Notes under the pieces: generated by a model
The model's input: only the letters and a program-made list of their open reading frames with translations
Told to the model about the DNA's origin: nothing
Databases searched by the model: none
Part shown: positions 18,763 to 26,338 of the stretch, in pieces
How positions within the stretch are numbered: position 1 is the stretch's first letter
Layout: every line of letters starts with the position of its first letter
Source: Chlorobiota bacterium
GTDB taxonomy: Bacteria > Bacteroidota > Ignavibacteria > Tepidaquicellales > OLB5
NCBI GenBank assembly: GCA_022616535.1
Contig: JAKEEM010000033.1
Span: forward strand, 1-64,000
Direction: 5' to 3'
DNA length: 64,000 nt
Position numbers and translations under genes: made by a program

Positions 18763-20322
18763 ATGAAAAAGGAAGACATAGAGTTCATTAAAAAAATCAA
18801 ATCTAGTTGCTTAAATAACGCAAAGAATTTTATAGATGCTTCGTTAAAATTGGATGACCATCCCAATATCCAATTTCATTTGGCAATTTTAGCACTTGAA
18901 GAAATTGGAAAAGTTAAAATTTACCAAATCCAAATTATAAATAAAACTTATGGTGGGGTAAGTAATATAGGTGATAGCATTGATGACCACAGTCGGAAGT
19001 TGTTTTCTGCCTTAATTGATATAAATGGACTTGAAAAAATAATGGATAATTGGAAATTAATACCAAACATGAAAAATATTGTAAGTGTCATTCATAATAA
19101 AAGGTTAAAGTGCCTTTATGTTGAGCCTGAAAATGATAAATTACCTATGGATGTTGTAACAAAAGAGGAAGCAAAGAACATGATAGAACTCGCCAAATTT
19201 ATGATTAAGAAAGAGGAACTACTTGAATTTAATGAAGATGAAGGTATCGATATTGATTTAAATTGGTTTTTAGATTCAAAAGAAAATACAGAAAAAAGTC
19301 GATTTATTTTCAGCAAAGTTGCAGTAAAAAAAATATCTGAGTTTGAAAATGTAAGAGAATGGATAAGGTGGTTACGAATGGAATTTGAAAAAGAAGAAAT
19401 AGAGTTGAAAAAGCTCACCGAAAGAGAAATGGGTGTAAAAAAAATAAACCTGAAAGATGCTAAAAATGAAAAATGGAAGATTAAAGTAAAAATATTTTCT
19501 TATTCACATTCTATAAGACAAAAAGTAATTAATGCTTGGAATAAAAAAGATTCCCTTATAAAGTTATATTCTACAAAAAATAACAATGAATTTATTTTTG
19601 AGTTAGTTGCACCTCTCACAATCCATGCAATGGCTCTTTTCGATTACACTTTAAACTATACAAAATTTTTTTTACTTTCCTTAAATATCGGGACCTTGGG
19701 GTACTTTTGGTATTATTTACCACATCTTACTAAAAGATTTTATGAAGAAATTATTGATATTGAGAACAAAAAAAAGATTATTATTGAAAAAACAGAAATA
19801 CCCTATATAAAAATGTTTAATAAAGGTGCTTTAGATAATGAAGATTTAGTGAATCACCAAAAAGTTTTTGTTTACCTATCTAGTTTGCTAGAAAATGGGC
19901 GGTTAAATTTTTTGGAGAAGTATTTTATGGGATTGGTATTGATTTCGAAGATAGACTTACTTTTCAGGGTGGAAACAGAGGCTTTTTACTATTTTTATAA
20001 TTCTCTTAAGGAATGTTTTTTGTTTAATAATGACTGGGACGGTAAGGCATCATTAAAAGAAGCCATTAAATCAGTATTTTATAACCCTGATAAGGAAAAT
20101 TCAGATAAAGTTATCTCTGAGTTTTCAAATGTTATAGAAATTGGAGGAAGGATTGATAAAAAGGAGATTACTTTTCAGGAGATAAACAAGGAAATTAATT
20201 TAGAAACAGTTTTTTTAATGAAGGCTTGTATTGATATGTATTTAATCATGAAGTCTTATAAATATATTATAGAAAAATTTAACAATTTGCAAAAAACAGA
20301 AACAACTGGAAATGGGACTTGA
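18763..20322 (+). CDS. AbiV-like abortive infection family protein
   Basis: This 519-residue protein is very rich in Lys, Ile, Asn and Glu and is coded by DNA clearly more AT-rich than its neighbours. The N terminus reads KIKSSCLNNAKNFIDASLKL, then FHLAILALEEIGKVKIYQI and DDHSRKLFSALIDI, the helix-AlEEiGK-helix pattern of the AbiV family (PF18728). AbiV of Lactococcus blocks phage translation by binding a phage protein. The remaining 350 residues are unrecognised; one hydrophobic stretch near 290-325 could be membrane-associated. It is a single gene with no visible partner. Its end lies 38 bases from the 3' end of tRNA-Thr, a common integration target, and base use and position suggest horizontal acquisition. 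Promoter-like TAATTTTG lies at 18725-18732. Confidence 0.72.
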   Translation: MKKEDIEFIKKIKSSCLNNAKNFIDASLKLDDHPNIQFHLAILALEEIGKVKIYQIQIINKTYGGVSNIGDSIDDHSRKLFSALIDINGLEKIMDNWKLIPNMKNIVSVIHNKRLKCLYVEPENDKLPMDVVTKEEAKNMIELAKFMIKKEELLEFNEDEGIDIDLNWFLDSKENTEKSRFIFSKVAVKKISEFENVREWIRWLRMEFEKEEIELKKLTEREMGVKKINLKDAKNEKWKIKVKIFSYSHSIRQKVINAWNKKDSLIKLYSTKNNNEFIFELVAPLTIHAMALFDYTLNYTKFFLLSLNIGTLGYFWYYLPHLTKRFYEEIIDIENKKKIIIEKTEIPYIKMFNKGALDNEDLVNHQKVFVYLSSLLENGRLNFLEKYFMGLVLISKIDLLFRVETEAFYYFYNSLKECFLFNNDWDGKASLKEAIKSVFYNPDKENSDKVISEFSNVIEIGGRIDKKEITFQEINKEINLETVFLMKACIDMYLIMKSYKYIIEKFNNLQKTETTGNGT

Positions 20323-20341
20323 ATCCCGATTTAAAATCGGG
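20306..20341 (-). repeat. tRNA 3'-end-like fragment with perfect palindrome
   Basis: GGACTTGAA at 20315-20323, preceded nine bases upstream by CTGG at 20306, repeats the same two words with the same offset in the tRNA-Thr gene (20371-20379 and 20362). Immediately after it lies a 17-base palindrome with 8-base arms (CCCGATTT/AAATCGGG, 20325-20341). The fragment contains the last codons and stop of the AbiV-like gene. It may be a scar of integration at the tRNA or a chance match; the palindrome may also act downstream of the tRNA transcript. Confidence 0.4.
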
Positions 20342-20359
20342 GCGAACCACCCAATTGTG

Positions 20360-20432
20360 AGCTGGTGACCGGACTTGAACCGGTAACCTGCGCATTACGA
20401 ATGCGCTGCTCTACCAATTGAGCTACACCAGC
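20360..20432 (-). tRNA. tRNA-Thr (anticodon CGT)
   Basis: This is a complete 73-base cloverleaf on the reverse strand. The acceptor stem is GCTGGTG paired with CACCAGC, discriminator T. The D arm has GCTC/GAGC, the anticodon stem GCGCA/TGCGC with loop TTCGTAA (anticodon CGT, reading ACG), and the T arm ACCGG-TTCAAGT-CCGGT. CCA is not encoded. Confidence 0.97.
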
Positions 20433-20434
20433 AA

Positions 20435-20889
20435 TTCAATTATCAATTAACAATTATCAATGTTCAATTAAAAAGCTTCAATTATCAATTGATTTTTTTG
20501 AAGAGGAAATAATTTTTCCGGTCAATTTTATTAATTCTTCGCAATCGTTGAGCAAAGATCCCGCAGACCTGCTTTCAATAAAACTGCTATCCTTTAACAG
20601 TCTAATCCAGTAATGGCATTCCCTCGCTTCTTTGTAAGCAATTGCAATTTTATTTATAAAATCTTTTTTGGATTGTCCTCCAACTGCCTCCTCAATATTT
20701 GCTCCTATTGATGTTCCGCATCTCAAAACCTGTTTAGAAAGAACGAATTCATTTTTTTCATCCATAAGGTGCTTATATAGCTTAATTATTCTTAAAGAAA
20801 AATTGTAACTTTTATCTTTTACAATATTTTCCTTCAATATTTTTAAGCTGTATTTAGTTTTTATTGAACATTGAAAATTGATAATTGAA
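20435..20889. repeat. 14-mer repeats framing the four-helix protein gene
   Basis: TTCAATTATCAATT occurs at 20435-20448 and 20477-20490 on the plus strand and as its reverse complement at 20876-20889. The gene 20478-20837 lies between them, and its last codons (S-I-D-N-stop) are made by the 20477 copy. The right copy stops exactly before the ahcY stop codon. Related 12-mers recur at 58780-58791. This looks like an inverted-repeat frame around a single small gene. Confidence 0.65.
20478..20837 (-). CDS. Four-helix bundle protein (23S rRNA IVS / S23 type)
   Basis: This 119-residue all-helical protein has the family phrases RIIKLYKHL, LRCGTSIGANIEEAVGGQSKKDF and AYKEARECHYWIRLL, which identify the S23/IVP four-helix bundle family (TIGR02436). 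Relatives are encoded in 23S rRNA intervening sequences and as scattered singletons; the diversity-generating retroelement protein bAvd shares this fold. Here it stands alone between tRNA-Thr and ahcY, with short inverted repeats on both sides, and no reverse transcriptase or rRNA gene is near. The basic surface suggests nucleic-acid binding; its cellular role is unknown. Confidence 0.9.
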   Translation of the reverse strand: MKENIVKDKSYNFSLRIIKLYKHLMDEKNEFVLSKQVLRCGTSIGANIEEAVGGQSKKDFINKIAIAYKEARECHYWIRLLKDSSFIESRSAGSLLNDCEELIKLTGKIISSSKKSIDN

Positions 20890-20891
20890 CA

Positions 20892-22217
20892 TTAATACCT
20901 GTACCAATCGGGTTTAAATGGACCGTCAACTTCAACACCGATGTATTTTGCTTGCTCCGGAGTTAATTTTTCCAGCTTTGCCCCTATTTTAGAAAGGTGA
21001 AGTCTCGCTACTTTTTCATCCAGATGCTTAGGCAGAACATAGACCTTGTTTTCGTAATTAACGTGGTTATGCCACAGCTCAATCTGTGCCAGCACCTGGT
21101 TGGTAAACGAGTTCGACATTACAAACGAAGGATGGCCCATTGCGCATCCGAGGTTTACTAAACGTCCTTCAGCAAGAACGATAATGTCCTTGCCGTCGAT
21201 TTTATATAAATCAACCTGCGGCTTAATCGTTTCCTTTGTTTTGCCGTAGTTTTGGTTCAGCCAAGCCATATCGATTTCCGTATCGAAGTGCCCGATGTTG
21301 CACACAATTGCCTTATCCTTCATTGCCTTAAAATGCCTGTCGGTAATGATTTTCATATTGCCGGTTGCTGTAACCAGAATATCAGCAATCTTCGATGCTT
21401 CATCCATTGTTGTAACCTGGTACCCGTCCATTGCCGCCTGAAGCGCGCAAATGGGGTCAACTTCGGTTACCGTAACTCTTGCTCCTGCGCCCCGCAATGA
21501 CTGGCATGAGCCTTTGCCCACATCACCATAGCCGGCAACCACTGCAACTTTGCCCGCCATCATTATATCAGTAGCGCGTCTGATTGCATCGACTAAGGAT
21601 TCCTTACATCCGTATTTGTTATCGAATTTTGATTTAGTTACCGAGTCATTAACATTAATGCATGGCAGCGGCAGCGAGCCGTTTTTCATCCTGTCATACA
21701 AGCGGTGAACGCCTGTTGTGGTTTCCTCTGAAATTCCCTTAATGCCTGCAATCAGTTCAGGGTAATTATCAAGCACCATATTTGTTAAGTCACCTCCGTC
21801 ATCAAGAATCATATTGAGCGGCTTATCGAATGAGCCGAAGAACAATGTCTGCTCAATGCACCAGTTGAATTCTTCCTCGTTCATTCCTTTCCATGCAAAG
21901 ACGGAAATTCCAGCTTTTGCAATTGCAGAGGCGGCGTGGTCCTGTGTAGAGAAAATATTGCAGGATGACCAGCGGACTTCAGCGCCTAAATTGATTAATG
22001 TTTCAATAAGCACTGCGGTTTGAATAGTCATATGCAGGCAGCCCGCTATCCTTGCTCCTTTTAAGGGCTTGGAGTTTTTGAACTCCTCGCGTATGGCCAT
22101 TAAGCCTGGCATTTCGGCTTCAGCCAGGCGGATTTCCTTTCTGCCCCAATCTGCCAGTGATAAGTCCTTTACTTTAAATTTTTCGAGCTTTAAATCTTTT
22201 TCTAATGTTTTAGGCAT
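20892..22217 (-). CDS. ahcY: Adenosylhomocysteinase
   Basis: This 441-residue enzyme splits S-adenosylhomocysteine into adenosine and homocysteine with bound NAD+, recycling the by-product of methylation. Motifs seen are [14 protein letters not shown] at the N terminus, the NAD-binding [18 protein letters not shown] and the C-terminal KPDWYRY that reaches into the neighbouring subunit. Length and ends match the family. It is followed upstream on the same strand by the macro-domain and aspS genes (36 and 18 base gaps), so the three may be cotranscribed. No SAH riboswitch can be made out in the short leader. Confidence 0.97.
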   Translation of the reverse strand: MPKTLEKDLKLEKFKVKDLSLADWGRKEIRLAEAEMPGLMAIREEFKNSKPLKGARIAGCLHMTIQTAVLIETLINLGAEVRWSSCNIFSTQDHAASAIAKAGISVFAWKGMNEEEFNWCIEQTLFFGSFDKPLNMILDDGGDLTNMVLDNYPELIAGIKGISEETTTGVHRLYDRMKNGSLPLPCINVNDSVTKSKFDNKYGCKESLVDAIRRATDIMMAGKVAVVAGYGDVGKGSCQSLRGAGARVTVTEVDPICALQAAMDGYQVTTMDEASKIADILVTATGNMKIITDRHFKAMKDKAIVCNIGHFDTEIDMAWLNQNYGKTKETIKPQVDLYKIDGKDIIVLAEGRLVNLGCAMGHPSFVMSNSFTNQVLAQIELWHNHVNYENKVYVLPKHLDEKVARLHLSKIGAKLEKLTPEQAKYIGVEVDGPFKPDWYRY

Positions 22218-22253
22218 TTTTGAATTTATGTTTATAGTTTATATAATTATAAT

Positions 22254-22811
22254 TTATTTCTTTTTAAAATGCTTTTCCACTTCTTTTGCAAAATTATTAA
22301 ACGCTTCGTCATCATACAAGCACAAAACCACCTTTTCTACAGTTGTTTCCGATTTTTCCTTCTTTTTTGTGTTAAAATAATCAATAATTGCATTCACTAT
22401 TACCTTTGAGCTCTCCGCAATCGGATAGCCGAAAATCCCAGAGCTGATTGCGGGAAATGCAACCGACTTTAGCTTTTTCTTTTCAGCAATTTCAAGGGCT
22501 GAGCGCACGGCTGATGAGAGCTTTTCTTCCTCGCCCGATTTCCCGTCTTTATAACGGGGACCGACTGCGTGTATAACGTGCTTTGCCTTTAAGCTGCCGC
22601 CTGATGTGATAACAGCGCTGCCTGTGGGGACGTTTCCTATTTTTTTGGATTCCTGCTGGATTATCATCCCTCCGCGCCTTACAATAGCCGCAGCTAAACC
22701 GCCTCCGTGTATTAAATAATTATTTGCGGGGTTTACGATTGCCTCCGTATCAAGCATTGTAATATCGCCCTTTGTAACTTCTATTTCTGTGCTGCCGATT
22801 TTGTTTGCCAA
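22254..22811 (-). CDS. Macro domain protein (ADP-ribose binding/deacetylase type)
   Basis: This 185-residue protein is a single macro domain. It shows VNPANNYLIHGGGLAAAI (the Asn-Ala-Asn and Gly-rich loop that binds the distal ribose), then VIHAVGPRYKDG and AFPAISSGIFGYP (phosphate loop). This is the MacroD/YmdB-like pattern, with activity on O-acetyl-ADP-ribose or mono-ADP-ribosylated protein likely but not proven. The start codon is TTG (22811); there is no ATG before residue 19. A Lys/Glu-rich C-terminal tail extends past the fold. It lies between aspS and ahcY in a same-strand run. Confidence 0.9.
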   Translation of the reverse strand: MANKIGSTEIEVTKGDITMLDTEAIVNPANNYLIHGGGLAAAIVRRGGMIIQQESKKIGNVPTGSAVITSGGSLKAKHVIHAVGPRYKDGKSGEEEKLSSAVRSALEIAEKKKLKSVAFPAISSGIFGYPIAESSKVIVNAIIDYFNTKKKEKSETTVEKVVLCLYDDEAFNNFAKEVEKHFKKK

Positions 22812-22829
22812 TTTTGTTTTCTATTTTCT

Positions 22830-24602
22830 TTAAGTAATCTTTAGTCCCAGTTCTTTTAACTGCTTTTCGTCAACGGGACTTGGAGAGCCATCCATCGGAC
22901 TCACCGCGCTTGTTGTTTTTGGAAACGCAATTGTTTCGCGGATATCCCTTGTGCCGCAGAGAGTCGCGATAATTCTATCGAAACCGAATGCAAATCCCCC
23001 GTGCGGAGGTGCGCCGTACGTAAATGCTTCAAGCAAAAACCCGAACTTCTGCTTAGCTTCCTCATCCGTTAAGCCGATTACGTTAAAAACTTTTTTCTGT
23101 ATATCCGGGCGGTGTATTCTGATTGAGCCGCTGCCGAACTCGCTTCCGTTACAGACCATATCATAGCAATCTGCTCTTATGCTCAGAATATCATCTTTGT
23201 TTTTGCTTTCGAGATTTTTCAAATACTGTTCCTTCGGCATTGTGAATGCGTGATGATTTGCAACAAAGCATTTTTCTTCTTCATTATAGCTAAACAGAGG
23301 GAAGTCATTAACCCATAAAAATTCATCTTTGGATTCATCGAATAAATTAAACATTTCCGCAAGCTTTAAGCGGAGTGAACCGAGTGAACTTAAAACTTTT
23401 GCCTTCTCACCCGAAAGGATAAACAATGTATCTCCCGCTTGAGAGTTGAAATCATTTTTTATCTTATTTTGAATCTCTTCACTCAAAAATTTCAGCATCG
23501 GTGAAGATGCAGTGTCGTCCGCATTGTATTTAATGTAACCAAGTCCCCCGAAGCCAAGTTGCTTAACATACTCGGTAAGCGAGTCGATGATTTTTCTTGT
23601 TACATCAACACTACTTAGCTTAATTCCTGCCGCAATTCCCCCCGAGTTAATTGCATCCGTAAAAACCTTAAACTCACTACCTTTAACACTACCGGTAATG
23701 TTTACGATTTTAAGCCAGCCCTTAATTCTCAAATCCGGTTTATCTGTTCCGTATGTTTCCATAGCTTCGTCATAGCTCATCACTGGCAAGGGGAGCTTAA
23801 GCCCAACTCCTTTAGCCTCTTTCCAAATGTCGTAAATCACTCCTTCACACATACGGAACACATCAGCTTCTGTTACAAAGCTCATTTCAAGGTCGATTTG
23901 CGTGAACTCCGGCTGACGGTCGGCGCGCAGGTCTTCATCGCGGAAGCATTTGCAAATCTGTACGTAGCGGTCAAGCCCCGCAACCATCAGTATCTGCTTG
24001 TAAGTCTGCGGCGATTGCGGCAATGCATAGAACTCTCCTTTATGTATTCGCGAAGGAACGAGGTAATCTCGGGCACCTTCAGGCGTGGATTTCATTAGTA
24101 TCGGTGTTTCGACCTCAACAAAGCCGTGCCGCTCAAAGTAGCGGTGAACAATCCCGTAAACTCGGCTCCTCATCTCAAGATTGGAGGCAATTTTCCGCCT
24201 TCTTAAATCAAGGTAGCGGTATTTGAACCGCAGCTCCTCCGATGCCTTTACTTCTTCCTCGACAACGAAGGGAGTAACTTCAGAAGTGTTTAAAATCTCA
24301 ATCTTATCAGCCAAAACCTCTATTTCACCGGTTTTCATTTTTGGATTTGACGAAGTTCTTCTCTGCACCTTGCCTGAAGCGGATATAACGTACTCAAGTC
24401 CAAGTGATTTAGCAGAATCGTAAACCCCTTTATTTTCACTGTTCACTGTAATCTGAGTAACACCGTACCTATCGCGTAAGTTTATAAAAATTACGCCTCC
24501 AAGGTCGCGTTTATCTGCAACCCATCCGTTTAAGGCAACGGTTTTTCCAACATCGGAAAGCGAAAGCTCGCCGCAGGTATTGGTTCGCTGTGTAAATTGC
24601 AT
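22830..24602 (-). CDS. aspS: Aspartate--tRNA ligase
   Basis: This 590-residue class II aminoacyl-tRNA synthetase charges tRNA-Asp. It has the N-terminal OB-fold anticodon domain (about 1-110) with GWVADKRDLGGVIFINLRD, then motif 2 as FRDEDLRADRQPEFTQ and motif 3 as FGFDRIIATLCG. The inserted GAD domain (about 290-410) marks the bacterial type. ATG 24602 gives the standard start. Whether it is discriminating or also charges tRNA-Asn cannot be decided here, as gatCAB and asnS are not in the window. Confidence 0.97.
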   Translation of the reverse strand: MQFTQRTNTCGELSLSDVGKTVALNGWVADKRDLGGVIFINLRDRYGVTQITVNSENKGVYDSAKSLGLEYVISASGKVQRRTSSNPKMKTGEIEVLADKIEILNTSEVTPFVVEEEVKASEELRFKYRYLDLRRRKIASNLEMRSRVYGIVHRYFERHGFVEVETPILMKSTPEGARDYLVPSRIHKGEFYALPQSPQTYKQILMVAGLDRYVQICKCFRDEDLRADRQPEFTQIDLEMSFVTEADVFRMCEGVIYDIWKEAKGVGLKLPLPVMSYDEAMETYGTDKPDLRIKGWLKIVNITGSVKGSEFKVFTDAINSGGIAAGIKLSSVDVTRKIIDSLTEYVKQLGFGGLGYIKYNADDTASSPMLKFLSEEIQNKIKNDFNSQAGDTLFILSGEKAKVLSSLGSLRLKLAEMFNLFDESKDEFLWVNDFPLFSYNEEEKCFVANHHAFTMPKEQYLKNLESKNKDDILSIRADCYDMVCNGSEFGSGSIRIHRPDIQKKVFNVIGLTDEEAKQKFGFLLEAFTYGAPPHGGFAFGFDRIIATLCGTRDIRETIAFPKTTSAVSPMDGSPSPVDEKQLKELGLKIT

Positions 24603-24813
24603 AGAAATGCAAATTTATGCAAAAAAAGGCAAAGATTAAATGCTAAAACAGTTGTTAAAGCAGTTTTGGCTGAATTAATTGTTTTAATTGAAAACATATT
24701 ATAATATGATTACATAACTCAATTTTTAATCTTTCAGCTCATCATCCTTAACGCATTGAATAAGCAATCAATTAACTCTATATTTGCTTAATTTTCAGCA
24801 AATTATTTACTTA

Positions 24814-25812
24814 ATGTCCGCTAATATAACCGTTCAACGACTCCAAACAATATTCAAAAAGTCAAAAGGTAAAAAAATCGCAGTTATTGGCGATGTGATG
24901 CTTGATAAATACGTTTACGGCGATATATCGCGCATCTCACCCGAAGCACCCGTGCCTGTTGTTGAAGTCAAGAAAACTGATTACAAGCTCGGAGGCGCTG
25001 CTAATGTTGCCAATAATATCAAAGCGCTTGAAGCCGAGCCCGTTTTAATCGGCGTAATCGGAAATGACTATGACTCAGACCATTACCTTGAAGTGATGAA
25101 AAACCAGAAGCTTTCAACCTCAGGGATTTTTAAGGACAAGTCAAGGCCTACCACATCCAAGACACGGGTAATTTCTCATTCACAGCATGTGCTGAGGGTT
25201 GACCATGAGGCAAAGGAAGATATTTCTGACACGATCACAGGCAAAGTGCTGGATTTCATTAAGAGTAACATAAAAAACTTTGAGTCTGTTATAATGCAGG
25301 ATTACAACAAAGGTGTGCTGAGGAAGGAAGTCATAGCCGGAGTAATTGAAATGTGTAAAAAATCCGGCAAGCATGTTTATGTTGACCCGAAGTTTCATAA
25401 TTTTTTTGAATACAAAGACATAACTCTTTTCAAGCCCAACAGGAAGGAAGTAGGCGATGTGCTTGGAATAGTAATCGACGGCGAAGCTTCAGCCGAAGAA
25501 GCAGGAAGAAAATTAATGGACAGTCTGAACTGCAAATACCTTGTTTTAACGCGAGGTGAAAAAGGGATGAAGTTTTTTACTAAGGCAAAGGGGTTTCCAA
25601 TAGGGATGAATATTCATACACGCGCAAGAAAGGTTGCGGATGTCTCAGGCGCAGGCGATACCGTTATTTCGACAATTGCTGTTATGCTTGCAGGCGGGGC
25701 GGATATTGTGGATTCTGTTATGTTTGCTAACCGCGCGGCGGGTATTGTCTGCGAGGAAGTTGGAATTATCCCGATTTACAAAAAAGCGTTGCTGGATTCG
25801 TTTAAGAGTTAG
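24814..25812 (+). CDS. rfaE1: Heptose-7-phosphate kinase (HldE N-domain type)
   Basis: This 332-residue PfkB/ribokinase-fold protein phosphorylates D-glycero-beta-D-manno-heptose 7-phosphate at C1 in ADP-heptose synthesis for LPS core. Motifs seen are VIGDVMLDKYVYGDISRISPE at the start, YKLGGAANVANNIKAL and the C-terminal ATP/anion-hole DVSGAGDTVIS with the catalytic Asp. An in-frame TTG ten codons upstream exists; ATG 24814 gives the expected N terminus. The adenylyltransferase step is a separate gene 43 bases downstream, so HldE is split here. The spacer between them contains AGTTAATAGT repeats. Confidence 0.93.
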   Translation: MSANITVQRLQTIFKKSKGKKIAVIGDVMLDKYVYGDISRISPEAPVPVVEVKKTDYKLGGAANVANNIKALEAEPVLIGVIGNDYDSDHYLEVMKNQKLSTSGIFKDKSRPTTSKTRVISHSQHVLRVDHEAKEDISDTITGKVLDFIKSNIKNFESVIMQDYNKGVLRKEVIAGVIEMCKKSGKHVYVDPKFHNFFEYKDITLFKPNRKEVGDVLGIVIDGEASAEEAGRKLMDSLNCKYLVLTRGEKGMKFFTKAKGFPIGMNIHTRARKVADVSGAGDTVISTIAVMLAGGADIVDSVMFANRAAGIVCEEVGIIPIYKKALLDSFKS

Positions 25813-25855
25813 CAGTTAATAGTCGGTAGTTAATAGTTAATAGTGGCAATTCTAA

Positions 25856-26335
25856 ATGGATAAAATATTTAATGCTGATGATGAGCTGGGTTTTATAAAT
25901 GAGTTAAAAGCTCAGGGCAAAAAAATTGTTTTTACCAACGGCGTATTCGATATAATTCACCGCGGGCATGTTGAGTATTTAGCCGAAGCGAAATCGCTTG
26001 GCGACGTTTTGATAGTGGGGTTGAACTCTGACAGCTCCGTTAAGCAGATTAAAGACGATAAAAGGCCTGTTGTGGGGCAGGAAAACCGGGCTTTTGTTCT
26101 TTCGAACCTTAGACCAGTGGATTATGTTGTAATATTCAATGAAGACAACCCGCTGAATCTGATTAAAACTATTGTTCCAGGTGTACTTGTAAAGGGATCG
26201 GACTGGGATGAAGATAAAATTATCGGAGCTGATTTTGTGAAATCAAATGGCGGGGTTGTAAAACGAATTAAGTTTGTCGAAAACAGCTCGTCAACGAATA
26301 TTATAGAGAGAATTGTAGAGCTTTACTGCAAATAA
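25856..26335 (+). CDS. rfaE2: Heptose-1-phosphate adenylyltransferase (HldE C-domain type)
   Basis: This 159-residue cytidylyltransferase-fold enzyme contains FTNGVFDIIHRGHVEYL, with the HxGH motif that binds ATP, and VKGSDWDEDKIIGADF plus a SSTNIIERI end that match RfaE2. It transfers AMP to heptose 1-phosphate to give ADP-heptose. It follows the kinase gene and precedes tamB by only three bases, forming an outer-membrane biogenesis run. Confidence 0.95.
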   Translation: MDKIFNADDELGFINELKAQGKKIVFTNGVFDIIHRGHVEYLAEAKSLGDVLIVGLNSDSSVKQIKDDKRPVVGQENRAFVLSNLRPVDYVVIFNEDNPLNLIKTIVPGVLVKGSDWDEDKIIGADFVKSNGGVVKRIKFVENSSSTNIIERIVELYCK

Positions 26336-26338
26336 TTT

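Noticed and set aside
20306-20360. A functional second tRNA (anticodon-like stem CCCGA/TCGGG)
   Set aside because: No acceptor stem and no room for separate anticodon and T arms; only a fragment resemblance remains.
20478-20837. Diversity-generating retroelement accessory gene (bAvd)
   Set aside because: The fold is shared with bAvd, but no reverse transcriptase, template repeat or variable repeat pair is visible nearby.
22218-22253. SAH riboswitch before ahcY
   Set aside because: The leader is only 36 bases and shows none of the conserved core.
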